A stretch of 64,000 nucleotides of DNA from Limnohabitans sp. 63ED37-2 (GTDB lineage: Bacteria; Pseudomonadota; Gammaproteobacteria; Burkholderiales; Burkholderiaceae_C). Of this stretch, positions 16,823 through 24,970 are shown piece after piece. Numbering within the stretch: position 1 is the first letter of the stretch; each line of letters opens with the position of its first letter. A model generated the notes under the pieces. That model saw only the letters and a list, made by a program, of their open reading frames with translations, was not told where the DNA came from and ran no database searches. Position numbers and translations under genes: made by a program. The stretch is taken from the NCBI RefSeq assembly GCF_001412535.1, contig NZ_CP011774.1, forward strand, positions 119,501 to 183,500. Reading direction: 5' to 3'.

Positions 16823-19144
16823 ATGCCGAACAACTCCCCGATTTTTGTCCGTCAAACCCTCTGTGCTTTGCTGGTGGCTGGCTTGGCCTTGGTTGGCGGG
16901 CAGGCGCTGGCCCAAAACCTGCCCTCGGGCATTCTTCCCAATGGCGTGGCGCCAGCCGACACTGCAGCTGCAGGCTTCGCCCCCCCCGCGGCATTGCCTA
17001 CACAGCCCCCATTTGGCCTTGTCACTCCACCCGTTTTGCCGCAGCGGCCGGATTTGGGTGCGGCTGACGTCCAGCGCACCGCATTGGGGCAGATCCGCCC
17101 CGCCAAGCCCCAATCACCTAGCCAGTTTCAGCGTTTTGTGCAAGCAAGCACGGGCAAACTGTTGCCGCATTTCGGCAGCAATTTGTTTGAAAACCCACTG
17201 GCCTATGCCGCAGACTCTGCCGCACCCGCCCCGGCAGACTACGTGTTGGGCCCTGGCGACGAAGTGCGCATCCAGATCTGGGGCGGCGTCGACCATGCAG
17301 GCAACCAAACGCTGGACCGCAGCGGCCAAATCAACCTGCCCAAAATCGGCACCATCGGCCTGAACGGCGTGCGCGTCAAAGACCTCGAAGACACCCTGCG
17401 CAAACGCATCGCCACTGTCTTCAACAGTGTTCAGGTCAACGCCACATTGGGCAAGCTGCGTGGCATCACCGTGTTTGTGGTGGGCCAAGCCCAGCAGCCC
17501 GGCACCTACAACCTGAGTGGCCTGTCCACCCTGGTCAACGCGGTGTTTGCCAGCGGTGGCCCCGGTGTCAACGGCAGCATGCGGGCTATCGAGCTCAAGC
17601 GCAACGGCCAGACCGTGACCACGCTCGACCTGTACGACTTCATTGCCCGCGGTGACAAATCCAAAGACGTCACACTGCAACCCGGCGACGTCATCATGAT
17701 CCCGCCCGCAGGTCCTCGTGTGGCCATGACGGGCGCCTGGGACCATGCAGCCATCTACGAAATCAAACCCGGCAACACCGTTCAAGATGTGCTGAAGTTG
17801 GGGGGCGGGATGCCCACCCTGGCGGCACCACAAAAGGCGCTTTTGGAGCGCGTGGCCCCTGGCCAAAACACGCCACGCCAAGTCAAAGAGCTGGTGCTCG
17901 ATACTCAAGGCCTCCAAGCCACCCTGCAAGATGGTGATGTCTTTACCCTGTTTGGCATCAGCCCAGAGTTTTCGAATGCGGTCACACTGCGTGGCAATGT
18001 GGAGGCACCTTTGCGGTACAGCTATACGGCCGGCATGCGCATCTCGGACCTTATTCCAGAACCCAAGGCCCTCATTCAGAAAGACTACTTTGTCCGCAAA
18101 AACGGTCTGGTGCAACTCAATGCAGGCCAAAACGTCAGTGGCGATCGCGTCATCAATGATGTGAAGAACCTGCTCGAAGAAATCAACTGGGACTACGCGG
18201 CCATTGAGAGACTGGATGCCAAAGAAGTCAAGACAGTGTTGATCCCATTCAACTTGGGCAAGGCTATCAAAGACAAAGACCCGCAGCACAACCTCAGGCT
18301 CATGCCGGGTGATGTGGTGACCGTGTTTGGCGTCAAGGATTTGCCCGTGCCCATGGAAAAACGGACCCAATTTGTGCGCATTGGTGGCGAGGTCAAAGTG
18401 CCGGGCATTTACCAGATCAGCCCCGGAGAAACATTGCCACAGCTGCTCGAGCGTGCGGGTGGCTTGAGCCGCAATGCTTTTGCGTATGGCACCGTTTTTA
18501 GCCGTGAAAGTACTCGTCAAGAGCAGCAGCGCAATTTGGAAAAAGCCAAGCGTCGCCTCGAACAAGACATCAACAGCCAAGTGGCCAGTCAGCTTCAAAA
18601 CGTGACGGACAGTGAAAAAGGATCGGCAGTCCAAGCCCAAATTGCGGGCCAAAAAATCCTGCTCAGCCGTCTTCAGGGCTTGAGTGCAAGTGGCCGAATT
18701 GCTTTGGAGCTGGACTCGAAAAATCCTCAACTACCGGCGCTTGAATTGGAAGACGGAGACAGCATCATCGTCCCTCACAAGCCTAGCTTTGTGGGTGTCT
18801 TTGGCGCAGTCATGGCAGAAACCAGTTTCATTTACAAATCAGGCAATGATGTCGCCCACTACGTCGAAAAAGCTGGCCCCACACGCGAAGCTGACCTCGA
18901 TGCTGCCTTGCTCATTCGGGCAGACGGCACAGTGCAATCGAACAAAGCCGGACGCAGTTGGTTGGGCTTAGGCAACGCCAACTTCATGACCAGTGTTCTC
19001 AACCCCGGCGACACCGTTTTTATCCCAGAAGTACTCGACCGCAGGTCTGCATACACACAATTCATCCAAGGCGCCAAAGACTGGACCACCTTGCTGTACC
19101 AATTTGGCCTTGGCGCCGCCGCACTCAAAACCATCAGAAACTGA
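16823..19144 (+). CDS. Wza/KpsD-like polysaccharide export protein with SLBB domains
   Basis: A 773-residue exported protein. A signal peptide covers residues 1-32 (LLVAGLALVGGQALAQ). A proline/alanine-rich region follows, then the polysaccharide export domain from about residue 139 (YVLGPGDEVRIQIWGG). Several SLBB-type beta-grasp units are at about 216 (FVVGQAQQPGTYNL), 300, 388, 520 (GGEVKVPGIYQISPGETL) and 657. Such proteins form the periplasmic and outer-membrane channel for polysaccharide. ATG 16823 lies just after the leader; the longer frame would run through the regulatory element. No lipobox cysteine is seen after the signal, unlike Wza, so it resembles the larger SLBB proteins of beta-proteobacterial clusters. 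Confidence 0.9.
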   Translation: MPNNSPIFVRQTLCALLVAGLALVGGQALAQNLPSGILPNGVAPADTAAAGFAPPAALPTQPPFGLVTPPVLPQRPDLGAADVQRTALGQIRPAKPQSPSQFQRFVQASTGKLLPHFGSNLFENPLAYAADSAAPAPADYVLGPGDEVRIQIWGGVDHAGNQTLDRSGQINLPKIGTIGLNGVRVKDLEDTLRKRIATVFNSVQVNATLGKLRGITVFVVGQAQQPGTYNLSGLSTLVNAVFASGGPGVNGSMRAIELKRNGQTVTTLDLYDFIARGDKSKDVTLQPGDVIMIPPAGPRVAMTGAWDHAAIYEIKPGNTVQDVLKLGGGMPTLAAPQKALLERVAPGQNTPRQVKELVLDTQGLQATLQDGDVFTLFGISPEFSNAVTLRGNVEAPLRYSYTAGMRISDLIPEPKALIQKDYFVRKNGLVQLNAGQNVSGDRVINDVKNLLEEINWDYAAIERLDAKEVKTVLIPFNLGKAIKDKDPQHNLRLMPGDVVTVFGVKDLPVPMEKRTQFVRIGGEVKVPGIYQISPGETLPQLLERAGGLSRNAFAYGTVFSRESTRQEQQRNLEKAKRRLEQDINSQVASQLQNVTDSEKGSAVQAQIAGQKILLSRLQGLSASGRIALELDSKNPQLPALELEDGDSIIVPHKPSFVGVFGAVMAETSFIYKSGNDVAHYVEKAGPTREADLDAALLIRADGTVQSNKAGRSWLGLGNANFMTSVLNPGDTVFIPEVLDRRSAYTQFIQGAKDWTTLLYQFGLGAAALKTIRN

Positions 19145-19207
19145 AAGCAACTGGTCCCTGGGTCGTAGCCCGGGGTGACATTCAAAACACAAACAACCCC
19201 TGCTACT

Positions 19208-19321
19208 GTCATCCCGGACTAGATCAGGGATCCAGCTGAGCCAAACTGAAAAGCCTAGACCCCGGATCGAGTCCGGGGTGACAAATTAAAGACTAGACCC
19301 CGGATCAAGTTCGGGGTGACA
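19208..19321. repeat. Palindromic repeat cluster, left of the MNT-HEPN modules
   Basis: Three copies of a palindromic unit, TCATCCCGGA...TCAGGGATCC in one orientation and CCCCGGATC...TCCGGGGTGAC in the other, occupy the gap after the export gene. The first two form a head-to-head pair with a 25-base spacer (AGCTGAGCCAAACTGAAAAG). A matching pair lies at 21038-21114. The family resembles REP/BIME elements. Confidence 0.85.
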
Positions 19322-19342
19322 GCTAAACCAAACCGAGCCTCC

Positions 19343-19750
19343 GTGCGCCTGACGCCCGCCCGAATCGACACCATCCAAAGCACCGTGCACGCGGTGCTGG
19401 GTTCGGCTTCGGGTTTGGCATTTGCGGTGTTGGTGGGCAGCCGGGCCGAAGGCACTGCAAGACAGGACAGTGACTGGGACATCGCCATCCAATGGTCAAA
19501 GCGAATATTGCCCATGGATAGGCTCGGCACAACAGAAGAGCTGCGACAAAGCCTCTGCTGCGCTTTGCTAGTTGCAGACTCGCAAATCGATTTGATCGAT
19601 CTGTCCGACGCCCGCCTGACCATGAGAGCATTGGTGGCAGAAGAAGGGGTGCCCTTGTGGATCGGTGACGACCTCGCATGGGTTCGCTTCTTGCAAAACA
19701 CCTGGGCCCAACTCGAAGACAACCAGTGGCGCAGGCAACATGCGGCTTGA
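19343..19750 (+). CDS. mntA: MNT-type nucleotidyltransferase antitoxin (MntA-like), copy 1
   Basis: A 135-residue minimal nucleotidyltransferase. The catalytic pattern GSRAEGTAR (residues 32-40) with SDWD (43-46) gives the GSx10DxD signature. In type VII systems MntA neutralises its HEPN partner by adding AMP to a tyrosine. GTG 19343 was chosen because it yields MRLTPARIDT, which matches the N-terminus of the second copy (MRLTPAQIDT at 20181); the longer frame would start inside the repeat cluster. It overlaps the HEPN gene by 11 bases, a typical coupled arrangement. Confidence 0.8.
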   Translation: MRLTPARIDTIQSTVHAVLGSASGLAFAVLVGSRAEGTARQDSDWDIAIQWSKRILPMDRLGTTEELRQSLCCALLVADSQIDLIDLSDARLTMRALVAEEGVPLWIGDDLAWVRFLQNTWAQLEDNQWRRQHAA

Positions 19751-20153
19751 GCTTTATCAACAAGAAACCGAGCGTTTGGCCAGCGATTTGCAAGCCATGC
19801 TTGACGCTGTCAGTCAGCGTCTGCATCAGCAACAAATGCTGTCCGCACTGGAACAAGCGGGTGTTTTGCACGCCTTGCAGGTGCTGACTGAAAACGCGAT
19901 TGGCAAAGCCAAAGTCTGGATCAAGCAGCGCCAACTTCCCGTGCCGGTTTCGGCCTACGATGCATTTGCTCAACTTCATCGCGAAAAAATCATTGACGAT
20001 GAAGCACTGCGAAATTGGACAGCAGCCATCGGCTTGAGAAACCGGATCGTGCATGACTACCTGAATATGGACATGTCGATCATCGAAAGCCTAGTCAAAG
20101 AACGCAAATACCAACTGCAAGTGCAGTTTCTTTTAAAAATCATCTCCCCGTAG
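19740..20153 (+). CDS. hepT: HEPN-domain toxin (HepT-like), copy 1
   Basis: A 137-residue all-helical HEPN protein. The RNase motif Rx4H is present as R100-N-R-I-V-H105, followed by D-Y107, so the RX4HXY pattern seen in MntA-AMPylated HepT toxins is complete. The protein would act as a ribonuclease or RNA-binding toxin in the cytoplasm and be silenced by AMPylation of Tyr107. ATG 19740 lies inside the end of the nucleotidyltransferase gene. Family knowledge, not this sequence, supplies the mechanism. Confidence 0.82.
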   Translation: MRLELYQQETERLASDLQAMLDAVSQRLHQQQMLSALEQAGVLHALQVLTENAIGKAKVWIKQRQLPVPVSAYDAFAQLHREKIIDDEALRNWTAAIGLRNRIVHDYLNMDMSIIESLVKERKYQLQVQFLLKIISP

Positions 20154-20180
20154 TTCGGCATCTCCAGCCCCGACAAAACC

Positions 20181-20528
20181 ATGCGCCTCACCCCCGCCCA
20201 AATCGACACCACACGCCAAGCTGCGACAGCCGCATTTGGCCAGGGCACATCGGTGTGGTTGTTTGGTTCTCGCGTGGACGACACCAAAAAAGGCGGTGAC
20301 ATTGATTTGTTGGTATGTCCCAAAACGCTAACAAGCGAAGCGGGCACAAGCAGCACAAACCTCGACGACACAGCCAAGCCAGCGTTGAGCTTCATGCAAA
20401 AAATCAAAATGCTGAACTTGCTGGAGCAACAACTGGGTGAGCGAAAAATAGACATCGTGGTGGAGCACCCGCAAGACCTGCGCCCCATTGTTGAAGTGGC
20501 CCACACCACAGGCATCCGACTTCAATGA
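20181..20528 (+). CDS. mntA: MNT-type nucleotidyltransferase antitoxin, copy 2
   Basis: A 115-residue nucleotidyltransferase with G29-S30 and the D40-I-D42 pair (GGDIDLLV). It starts 27 bases after the first HEPN gene and shares the opening MRLTPA-ID with copy 1, but is otherwise quite different, so it is a distant paralogue rather than a recent duplicate. Its end overlaps the next HEPN-like gene by 4 bases (ATGA). Expected role: antitoxin that nucleotidylates its partner. Confidence 0.8.
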   Translation: MRLTPAQIDTTRQAATAAFGQGTSVWLFGSRVDDTKKGGDIDLLVCPKTLTSEAGTSSTNLDDTAKPALSFMQKIKMLNLLEQQLGERKIDIVVEHPQDLRPIVEVAHTTGIRLQ

Positions 20529-21013
20529 ATCAAAGCCCCGAACAACTGGCACTGCAACACCACATGGCGCTATGCCAAAGTCATGCCGAAGCTCTTCAAG
20601 ATGCCTTGCAAGACATGCGGAACCGGGCCTTGAATGTGGACGACTACACCCACCTGAACAAAGCAGACCGCCGTCTGCTCGACCAATTTGCTTACCGCTA
20701 CACCCGGCTGCAAGACGATATGGGAGCCAAGTTGATACCCGCCGTACTCAAAGCATTGGGCGAAGATATTGCACCCCTGTCTGCACTTGACCGATTTGCC
20801 CGGCTGGAGCAACTGGGCTGGCTGGCCAGCGCTGACGAATGGCAAACCCTGCGCCAAATCCGCAACCAGTTTGCCCACGATTATTCGGACAACCCAACCG
20901 AACGCTTTGAACGACAACAAGCCGCTGTTCACGCTGCCGTGCAACTCATGTCTGTATTGACGCGCTTTCAAAGCAAATCGACACCAGCAGTCCCTCCGTC
21001 ATCCCGGACTTGA
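20525..21013 (+). CDS. HEPN-like toxin, copy 2
   Basis: A 162-residue helical protein with R113-N-Q-F-A-H118-D-Y120 near the C-terminus, again an RX4HXY HEPN motif. The N-terminal half differs from classical HepT and looks like a longer helical domain. It is coupled to the upstream nucleotidyltransferase gene by ATGA. The last residues (PAVPPSSRT) and the stop codon come from the palindromic repeat that begins at 20998, so the original C-terminus may have been replaced by repeat insertion. Toxin function is inferred from the motif and pairing. Confidence 0.72.
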   Translation: MNQSPEQLALQHHMALCQSHAEALQDALQDMRNRALNVDDYTHLNKADRRLLDQFAYRYTRLQDDMGAKLIPAVLKALGEDIAPLSALDRFARLEQLGWLASADEWQTLRQIRNQFAHDYSDNPTERFERQQAAVHAAVQLMSVLTRFQSKSTPAVPPSSRT

Positions 21014-21198
21014 TCCGGGATCCAGAGCACCAAAAAATGTCATCCCGGACTTGATCCGGGATCCAGCTGAGACAAGCAGAAAACCCTAGACCCCGGATCA
21101 AGTCCGGGGTGACAGCCAAACTTCCAAATGTAATCCCGGACCAGATCCGGGATCCAGTCCCCCCCAAATGTCATCCCGGACTCGATCCGGGATCCATC
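20998..21198. repeat. Palindromic repeat cluster, right of the MNT-HEPN modules
   Basis: Five units of the TCATCCCGGA-N5-TCCGGGATCCA family lie in 200 bases, four in one orientation and one (CCCCGGATCAAGTCCGGGGTGAC, split here as CCCCGGATC and TCCGGGGTGAC) in the other. The pair at 21038-21114 repeats the composite unit at 19208-19283, including the spacer. The cluster ends 10 bases before the Wzz-like start codon and supplies the stop codon of the preceding gene. Confidence 0.88.
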
Positions 21199-21208
21199 TC
21201 CTAAAAAA

Positions 21209-22375
21209 ATGACCGACACCCCCCAACCCCCAGAAGCCGAAGACGAAATCAGCCTGCTCGACCTGCTGCAAACCATCGTTGACAACCTGCGCCTGCTCAT
21301 CATTGGCCCGCTGGTGGTGGGCCTGGCCGCTTTAGGCATCAGCTTTGCCGTCACACCCACCTTCACAGCGCAAGTCGCCTTCTTGCCGCCGCAACAGCAG
21401 CAGGGCATGGCTGCCAGCATGCTGGCCAGCCTTGGAGCACTGGGCGGCTTGGCGGGTGCGGCCACGGGCCTCAAAAACCCCGCCGACCAATACGTCGCCT
21501 TCCTCAAAAGCAATAGCATCGAAAACGCCCTCATCGACCGCTTCAAGCTCATGGACCGGTATGAGGAAGAGTTCAAACAAGACGCCCGCAAAACGCTGGA
21601 AGGCAAAGTCAAAATTGCCAGCGGCAAAGACGGCATCATCACCGTGGACGTGGACGACCACGAACCGCAATTTGCCGCCGACATGGCCAACGCCCACGTC
21701 GAAGAGCTGACCAAACTGATGGGCCGGCTGGCCGTGACCGAGGCCCAGCAACGGCGCCAATTCTTCGAAAAACAGCTTGAGCAATCAAAAAACAAACTTA
21801 CCCAAGCCGAACTGGCCCTGCGCGCCACGGGTGTGTCAAGCAGCGTGCTCAAAAGCAACCCTGCCAGCGCCGTGGCCGCTGTGGCAGGCCTGCAAGCGCA
21901 AATCACGGCGCAAGAAGTCAAACTGGGCGCCATGCGCGGCTATTTGGCCGAAACTGCGCCTGACTTCAAACAAGCCCTGACCGAGCTCGCCAACCTGCGC
22001 GCCCAGCTGGCCAAACAATCGCAGCAAGACAAAGCCGACCCCGCAGAGCAGGGCGACTACGTGGCCGCTTTTCGCGAATTCAAATACCAAGAAACCCTGT
22101 TCGAGTTGTTTGCCAAACAATTTGAAATGGCCAAAGTCGACGAAGCCCGCGAAGGCGCCACCATCCAGGTCATCGACGCCGCCACCCCGCCTGAGCGCAA
22201 GTCCAAACCCAAAAAAGCCCTCATCGCCATCCTGGCCACGCTGGCCAGCGGCTTTGCGCTGCTGCTCTTCGTCTTCGTCCGCCAAGCCATGCGCAACGCC
22301 AGCCAAGACCAAGAATCCGCCCAAAAACTCCAAGCCCTCAAAACCAGCTGGCGCAAAGCCTTGGGCCGTTCATGA
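21209..22375 (+). CDS. Wzz-family polysaccharide chain-length/co-polymerase protein
   Basis: A 388-residue inner-membrane protein with the Wzz layout. A short cytoplasmic N-terminus (ISLLDLLQTIVDNLRLL) is followed by a first transmembrane helix at about residues 32-52, a large periplasmic domain rich in coiled coil (about 150-310), and a second helix at about 340-362 preceded by the proline-rich ATPPERKSKPKKALI motif. No cytoplasmic tyrosine kinase domain is attached. It would set chain length in the Wzx/Wzy pathway. No Shine-Dalgarno sequence is visible because a repeat sits immediately upstream; translation strength may be altered. Confidence 0.88.
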   Translation: MTDTPQPPEAEDEISLLDLLQTIVDNLRLLIIGPLVVGLAALGISFAVTPTFTAQVAFLPPQQQQGMAASMLASLGALGGLAGAATGLKNPADQYVAFLKSNSIENALIDRFKLMDRYEEEFKQDARKTLEGKVKIASGKDGIITVDVDDHEPQFAADMANAHVEELTKLMGRLAVTEAQQRRQFFEKQLEQSKNKLTQAELALRATGVSSSVLKSNPASAVAAVAGLQAQITAQEVKLGAMRGYLAETAPDFKQALTELANLRAQLAKQSQQDKADPAEQGDYVAAFREFKYQETLFELFAKQFEMAKVDEAREGATIQVIDAATPPERKSKPKKALIAILATLASGFALLLFVFVRQAMRNASQDQESAQKLQALKTSWRKALGRS

Positions 22376-22437
22376 CCGGCTTCCAACCAAGTCGGACAAC
22401 GCTGACCCTCAGGACTGCCATCCCGGCCGCCTAAAAC

Positions 22438-22466
22438 GTCATCCCGGACTAGATCCGGGATCCATC
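22438..22466. repeat. Single palindromic repeat between wzz-like and tviB-like genes
   Basis: One copy of GTCATCCCGGA-N5-TCCGGGATCCATC, the same family as at 19.2 and 21.0 kb. The remaining gap of about 120 bases before the next start shows nothing else. Confidence 0.85.
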
Positions 22467-22522
22467 TTTCCGAAACTCAGCGACTTTAGGCCCAGCAATA
22501 CTGCCCGATTCACTTCCATCCC

Positions 22523-23797
22523 ATGCCTACAAACAAAACCATAGCCATCATCGGACTCGGATACGTTGGCCTTCCACTGGCCGTCGAATTTGGCAAACAC
22601 CGTACCACGCTCGGGTTTGACATCAACCAAACCCGCATCCACGAACTGCAGTCTGGGCAAGACCACACCCTCGAATGCAACCCCGAAGAACTGCAAAGCG
22701 CCACGCATCTGCGCTACAGCGCCAACGCGGTCGATCTGCAAGCCGCGCAAATCTACATCGTCACCGTGCCCACCCCGGTGGACCAAGCCAACCGCCCTGA
22801 CATGACGCCGCTCGTCAAAGCCAGCGAAACCGTGGGCAAAGTGCTCAAGGCGGGCGACATCGTCATATACGAATCCACCGTCTACCCCGGTGCCACCGAA
22901 GAAGTGTGTGTGCCCGTGCTGGAAAAGTTCAGCGGCCTACAATTTAACCAAGACTTTTTCTGCGGCTACAGCCCCGAGCGCATCAACCCCGGCGACAAAG
23001 AACACCGGCTGCCCACCATCAAAAAAGTCACCAGCGGCAGCACCCCCGCTATTGCCGAAGAGGTCGACCAGCTCTACAAAGAAATCATCACCGCAGGCAC
23101 CCACAAAGCCAGCTGCATCAAGGTGGCCGAAGCCGCCAAAGTGATTGAAAACACCCAGCGCGACGTGAACATCGCCCTGATGAACGAGTTGAGCCTGATC
23201 TTCCACAAGCTGGGCATCGACACACTCGAAGTGTTGCAAGCCGCAGGCACCAAGTGGAACTTCTTGCCCTTCAGACCCGGCTTGGTGGGCGGGCACTGCA
23301 TTGGCGTGGACCCGTATTACCTCACGCACAAAGCGCAAGAAGTCGGCTACCACCCCGAAGTGATCTTGGCTGGCCGTCGCATCAACGACGGCATGGCCAG
23401 CCATGTGGCTGACGAAACCATCAAGCTCATGCTGTGCAAAGGCCTGCCCGTGCTGGGCAGCAAAGTGCTGGTGCTGGGCCTGACCTTCAAAGAAAACTGC
23501 CCCGATGTGCGCAACACCAAAGTGGTGGACATCGTCAAAGCTCTGCGCGGTTACAACACCCAAGTGGACGTTTACGACCCTTGGATTGATGTGGCCGAGG
23601 CCGAACACGAATACGGCCTGCAGTGCCTGCGCCAAGAGCCTACCAAGGGCCAATACGCCGCCATCGTGCTGGCCGTGGGCCACGAACAGTTCATGGCCAT
23701 GGGCGAAGAAGGACTGAAAGCCTATGGCCAACCAGGTGCCGTGGTCTATGACGTGAAGAGCATCCTGCCTCTGGGCGCAGCAGACGGAAGACTGTGA
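22523..23797 (+). CDS. tviB: UDP-N-acetyl-sugar 6-dehydrogenase, TviB/WbpO type
   Basis: A 424-residue UDP-glucose/GDP-mannose dehydrogenase family enzyme. The Rossmann motif GLGYVGLPLAVEF is at residues 11-23. A YESTVYPG segment, the CGYSPERINPGDKEH block typical of the UDP-GlcNAc/GalNAc group, and the catalytic cysteine in GGHCIGVDPYY near residue 258 are all present. It oxidises C6 of UDP-GlcNAc (or UDP-GalNAc) to the uronic acid with two NAD+. The next gene is a TviC/WbpP-like 4-epimerase one base away, as in Vi antigen loci, so the pair should make UDP-GalNAcA. Confidence 0.9.
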   Translation: MPTNKTIAIIGLGYVGLPLAVEFGKHRTTLGFDINQTRIHELQSGQDHTLECNPEELQSATHLRYSANAVDLQAAQIYIVTVPTPVDQANRPDMTPLVKASETVGKVLKAGDIVIYESTVYPGATEEVCVPVLEKFSGLQFNQDFFCGYSPERINPGDKEHRLPTIKKVTSGSTPAIAEEVDQLYKEIITAGTHKASCIKVAEAAKVIENTQRDVNIALMNELSLIFHKLGIDTLEVLQAAGTKWNFLPFRPGLVGGHCIGVDPYYLTHKAQEVGYHPEVILAGRRINDGMASHVADETIKLMLCKGLPVLGSKVLVLGLTFKENCPDVRNTKVVDIVKALRGYNTQVDVYDPWIDVAEAEHEYGLQCLRQEPTKGQYAAIVLAVGHEQFMAMGEEGLKAYGQPGAVVYDVKSILPLGAADGRL

Positions 23798-23798
23798 T

Positions 23799-24938
23799 AT
23801 GACCGCCTACGAACAATTGCGCCATCAACTGCCAAAAGCACCCAAGACTTGGCTGGTGACGGGTGTGGCCGGCTTCATCGGCAGTAACCTGCTGGAAACC
23901 TTGCTCAAGCTGGACCAACGCGTGGTGGGCCTCGACAACTTCGCCACCGGCCACCAGCGCAACCTGGACGAAGTGCAAAGCCTGGTCACCCCCGCCCAAT
24001 GGGCCAACTTCGACTTCATCCAAGGCGACATCCGCAAACTGGCCGACTGTCAGCGTGCCATGAAATACCGTCATTGCGAGGAGCGAAGCGACGCGGCAAT
24101 CCAGTCCCCCATCCCCGTCAACTACGTCCTCCACCAAGCCGCCCTAGGCAGCGTACCCCGTAGCCTGGCCGACCCCATCGCCACCAACGCAACCAACATC
24201 ACCGGCTTCCTCAACATGCTGGTCGCTGCACGTGACGCCAAAGTGCAAAGCTTCACCTACGCCGCCAGCAGCAGCACCTATGGTGACCACCCTGCGCTGC
24301 CCAAGGTGGAAGAAAACATCGGCAACCCGCTCAGCCCTTACGCCGTGACCAAATACGTCAACGAGCTGTATGCCGATGTGTTTGCACGCAGTTATGGCTT
24401 TGAGACCATTGGGCTGCGGTACTTCAATGTGTTTGGGCCACGCCAAGACCCTAACGGCGCCTATGCCGCCGTCATCCCCAAATGGACCGATGCGCTGATC
24501 AAAGGCGAGACCATCTACATCAATGGCGATGGCGAAACCAGCCGCGACTTTTGCTTTGTGGCCAACGCCGTGCAAGCCAACTTGTTGGCCGCAACGGCTG
24601 CAAGTCGCGTCATAGCGAGCGAAGCCAGGCAATCGAGTGCACCCGCCCCATCTCCTCTCAACCAGGTCTACAACGTAGCCGTGGGCGACCGAACCACCCT
24701 GAATCAACTCTTTGGCCTGCTGCGCGACAACCTTCAAACCGTCGTACCGAGCGAAAAGCGGCAATCCATTTCAGCAAGCCGACCCATTTACCGAGATTTT
24801 CGTGCCGGAGATGTGCGCCACAGCCAAGCAGATATCGGCAAAGCCCAGCGCCTATTGGGTTATGCACCAACAATCAGCATTGGCAAAGGCATTGGTGAAG
24901 CGATGCCCTGGTATTGGATGCAAAAAACTATACCCTAG
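23799..24938 (+). CDS. tviC: NAD-dependent UDP-sugar 4-epimerase (TviC/WbpP type) with two repeat insertions
   Basis: A 379-residue extended SDR enzyme, about 35 residues longer than usual. The NAD motif GVAGFIGSN lies near residue 21 and the catalytic YAVTK near 180, with GLRYFNVFGPRQDPNGAYAAVIP and GDGETSRDFCFV following as in TviC/WbpP. It interconverts UDP-GlcNAc(A) and UDP-GalNAc(A). The extra length is two in-frame insertions: KYRHCEERSDAAIQSPIPV at about 88-106 and ASRVIASEARQS at about 266-277. Both are translations of a common intergenic repeat, read in opposite directions. The first replaces a loop before NYVLHQAALGSVPRS, the second sits before NQVYNVAVGDRT. All catalytic residues remain, so activity is plausible. 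Confidence 0.88.
   Translation: MTAYEQLRHQLPKAPKTWLVTGVAGFIGSNLLETLLKLDQRVVGLDNFATGHQRNLDEVQSLVTPAQWANFDFIQGDIRKLADCQRAMKYRHCEERSDAAIQSPIPVNYVLHQAALGSVPRSLADPIATNATNITGFLNMLVAARDAKVQSFTYAASSSTYGDHPALPKVEENIGNPLSPYAVTKYVNELYADVFARSYGFETIGLRYFNVFGPRQDPNGAYAAVIPKWTDALIKGETIYINGDGETSRDFCFVANAVQANLLAATAASRVIASEARQSSAPAPSPLNQVYNVAVGDRTTLNQLFGLLRDNLQTVVPSEKRQSISASRPIYRDFRAGDVRHSQADIGKAQRLLGYAPTISIGKGIGEAMPWYWMQKTIP
24070..24105. repeat. In-frame repeat insertion 1 in the tviC-like gene
   Basis: CGTCATTGCGAGGAGCGAAG followed by CGACGCGGCAATCCAG encodes the well-known repeat-derived peptide CEERSDAAIQ. It lies within an otherwise conserved enzyme and keeps the frame. Confidence 0.8.
24609..24637. repeat. 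In-frame repeat insertion 2 in the tviC-like gene
   Basis: GTCATAGCGAGCGAAGCCAG and GCAATCGAG encode VIASEARQS, another reading of the same repeat family as insertion 1. The frame is kept and the conserved NQVYNVAVG block resumes after about ten further residues. Confidence 0.75.
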
Positions 24939-24970
24939 TAATAAGAAATAAAAATTTATAGTTTTAAGTC

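Noticed and set aside
17114..18730. 538-residue minus-strand open frame opposite the export gene
   Set aside because: The plus-strand frame has clear export and SLBB domains and a signal peptide, whereas the minus frame has no recognisable domain; high GC explains its length.
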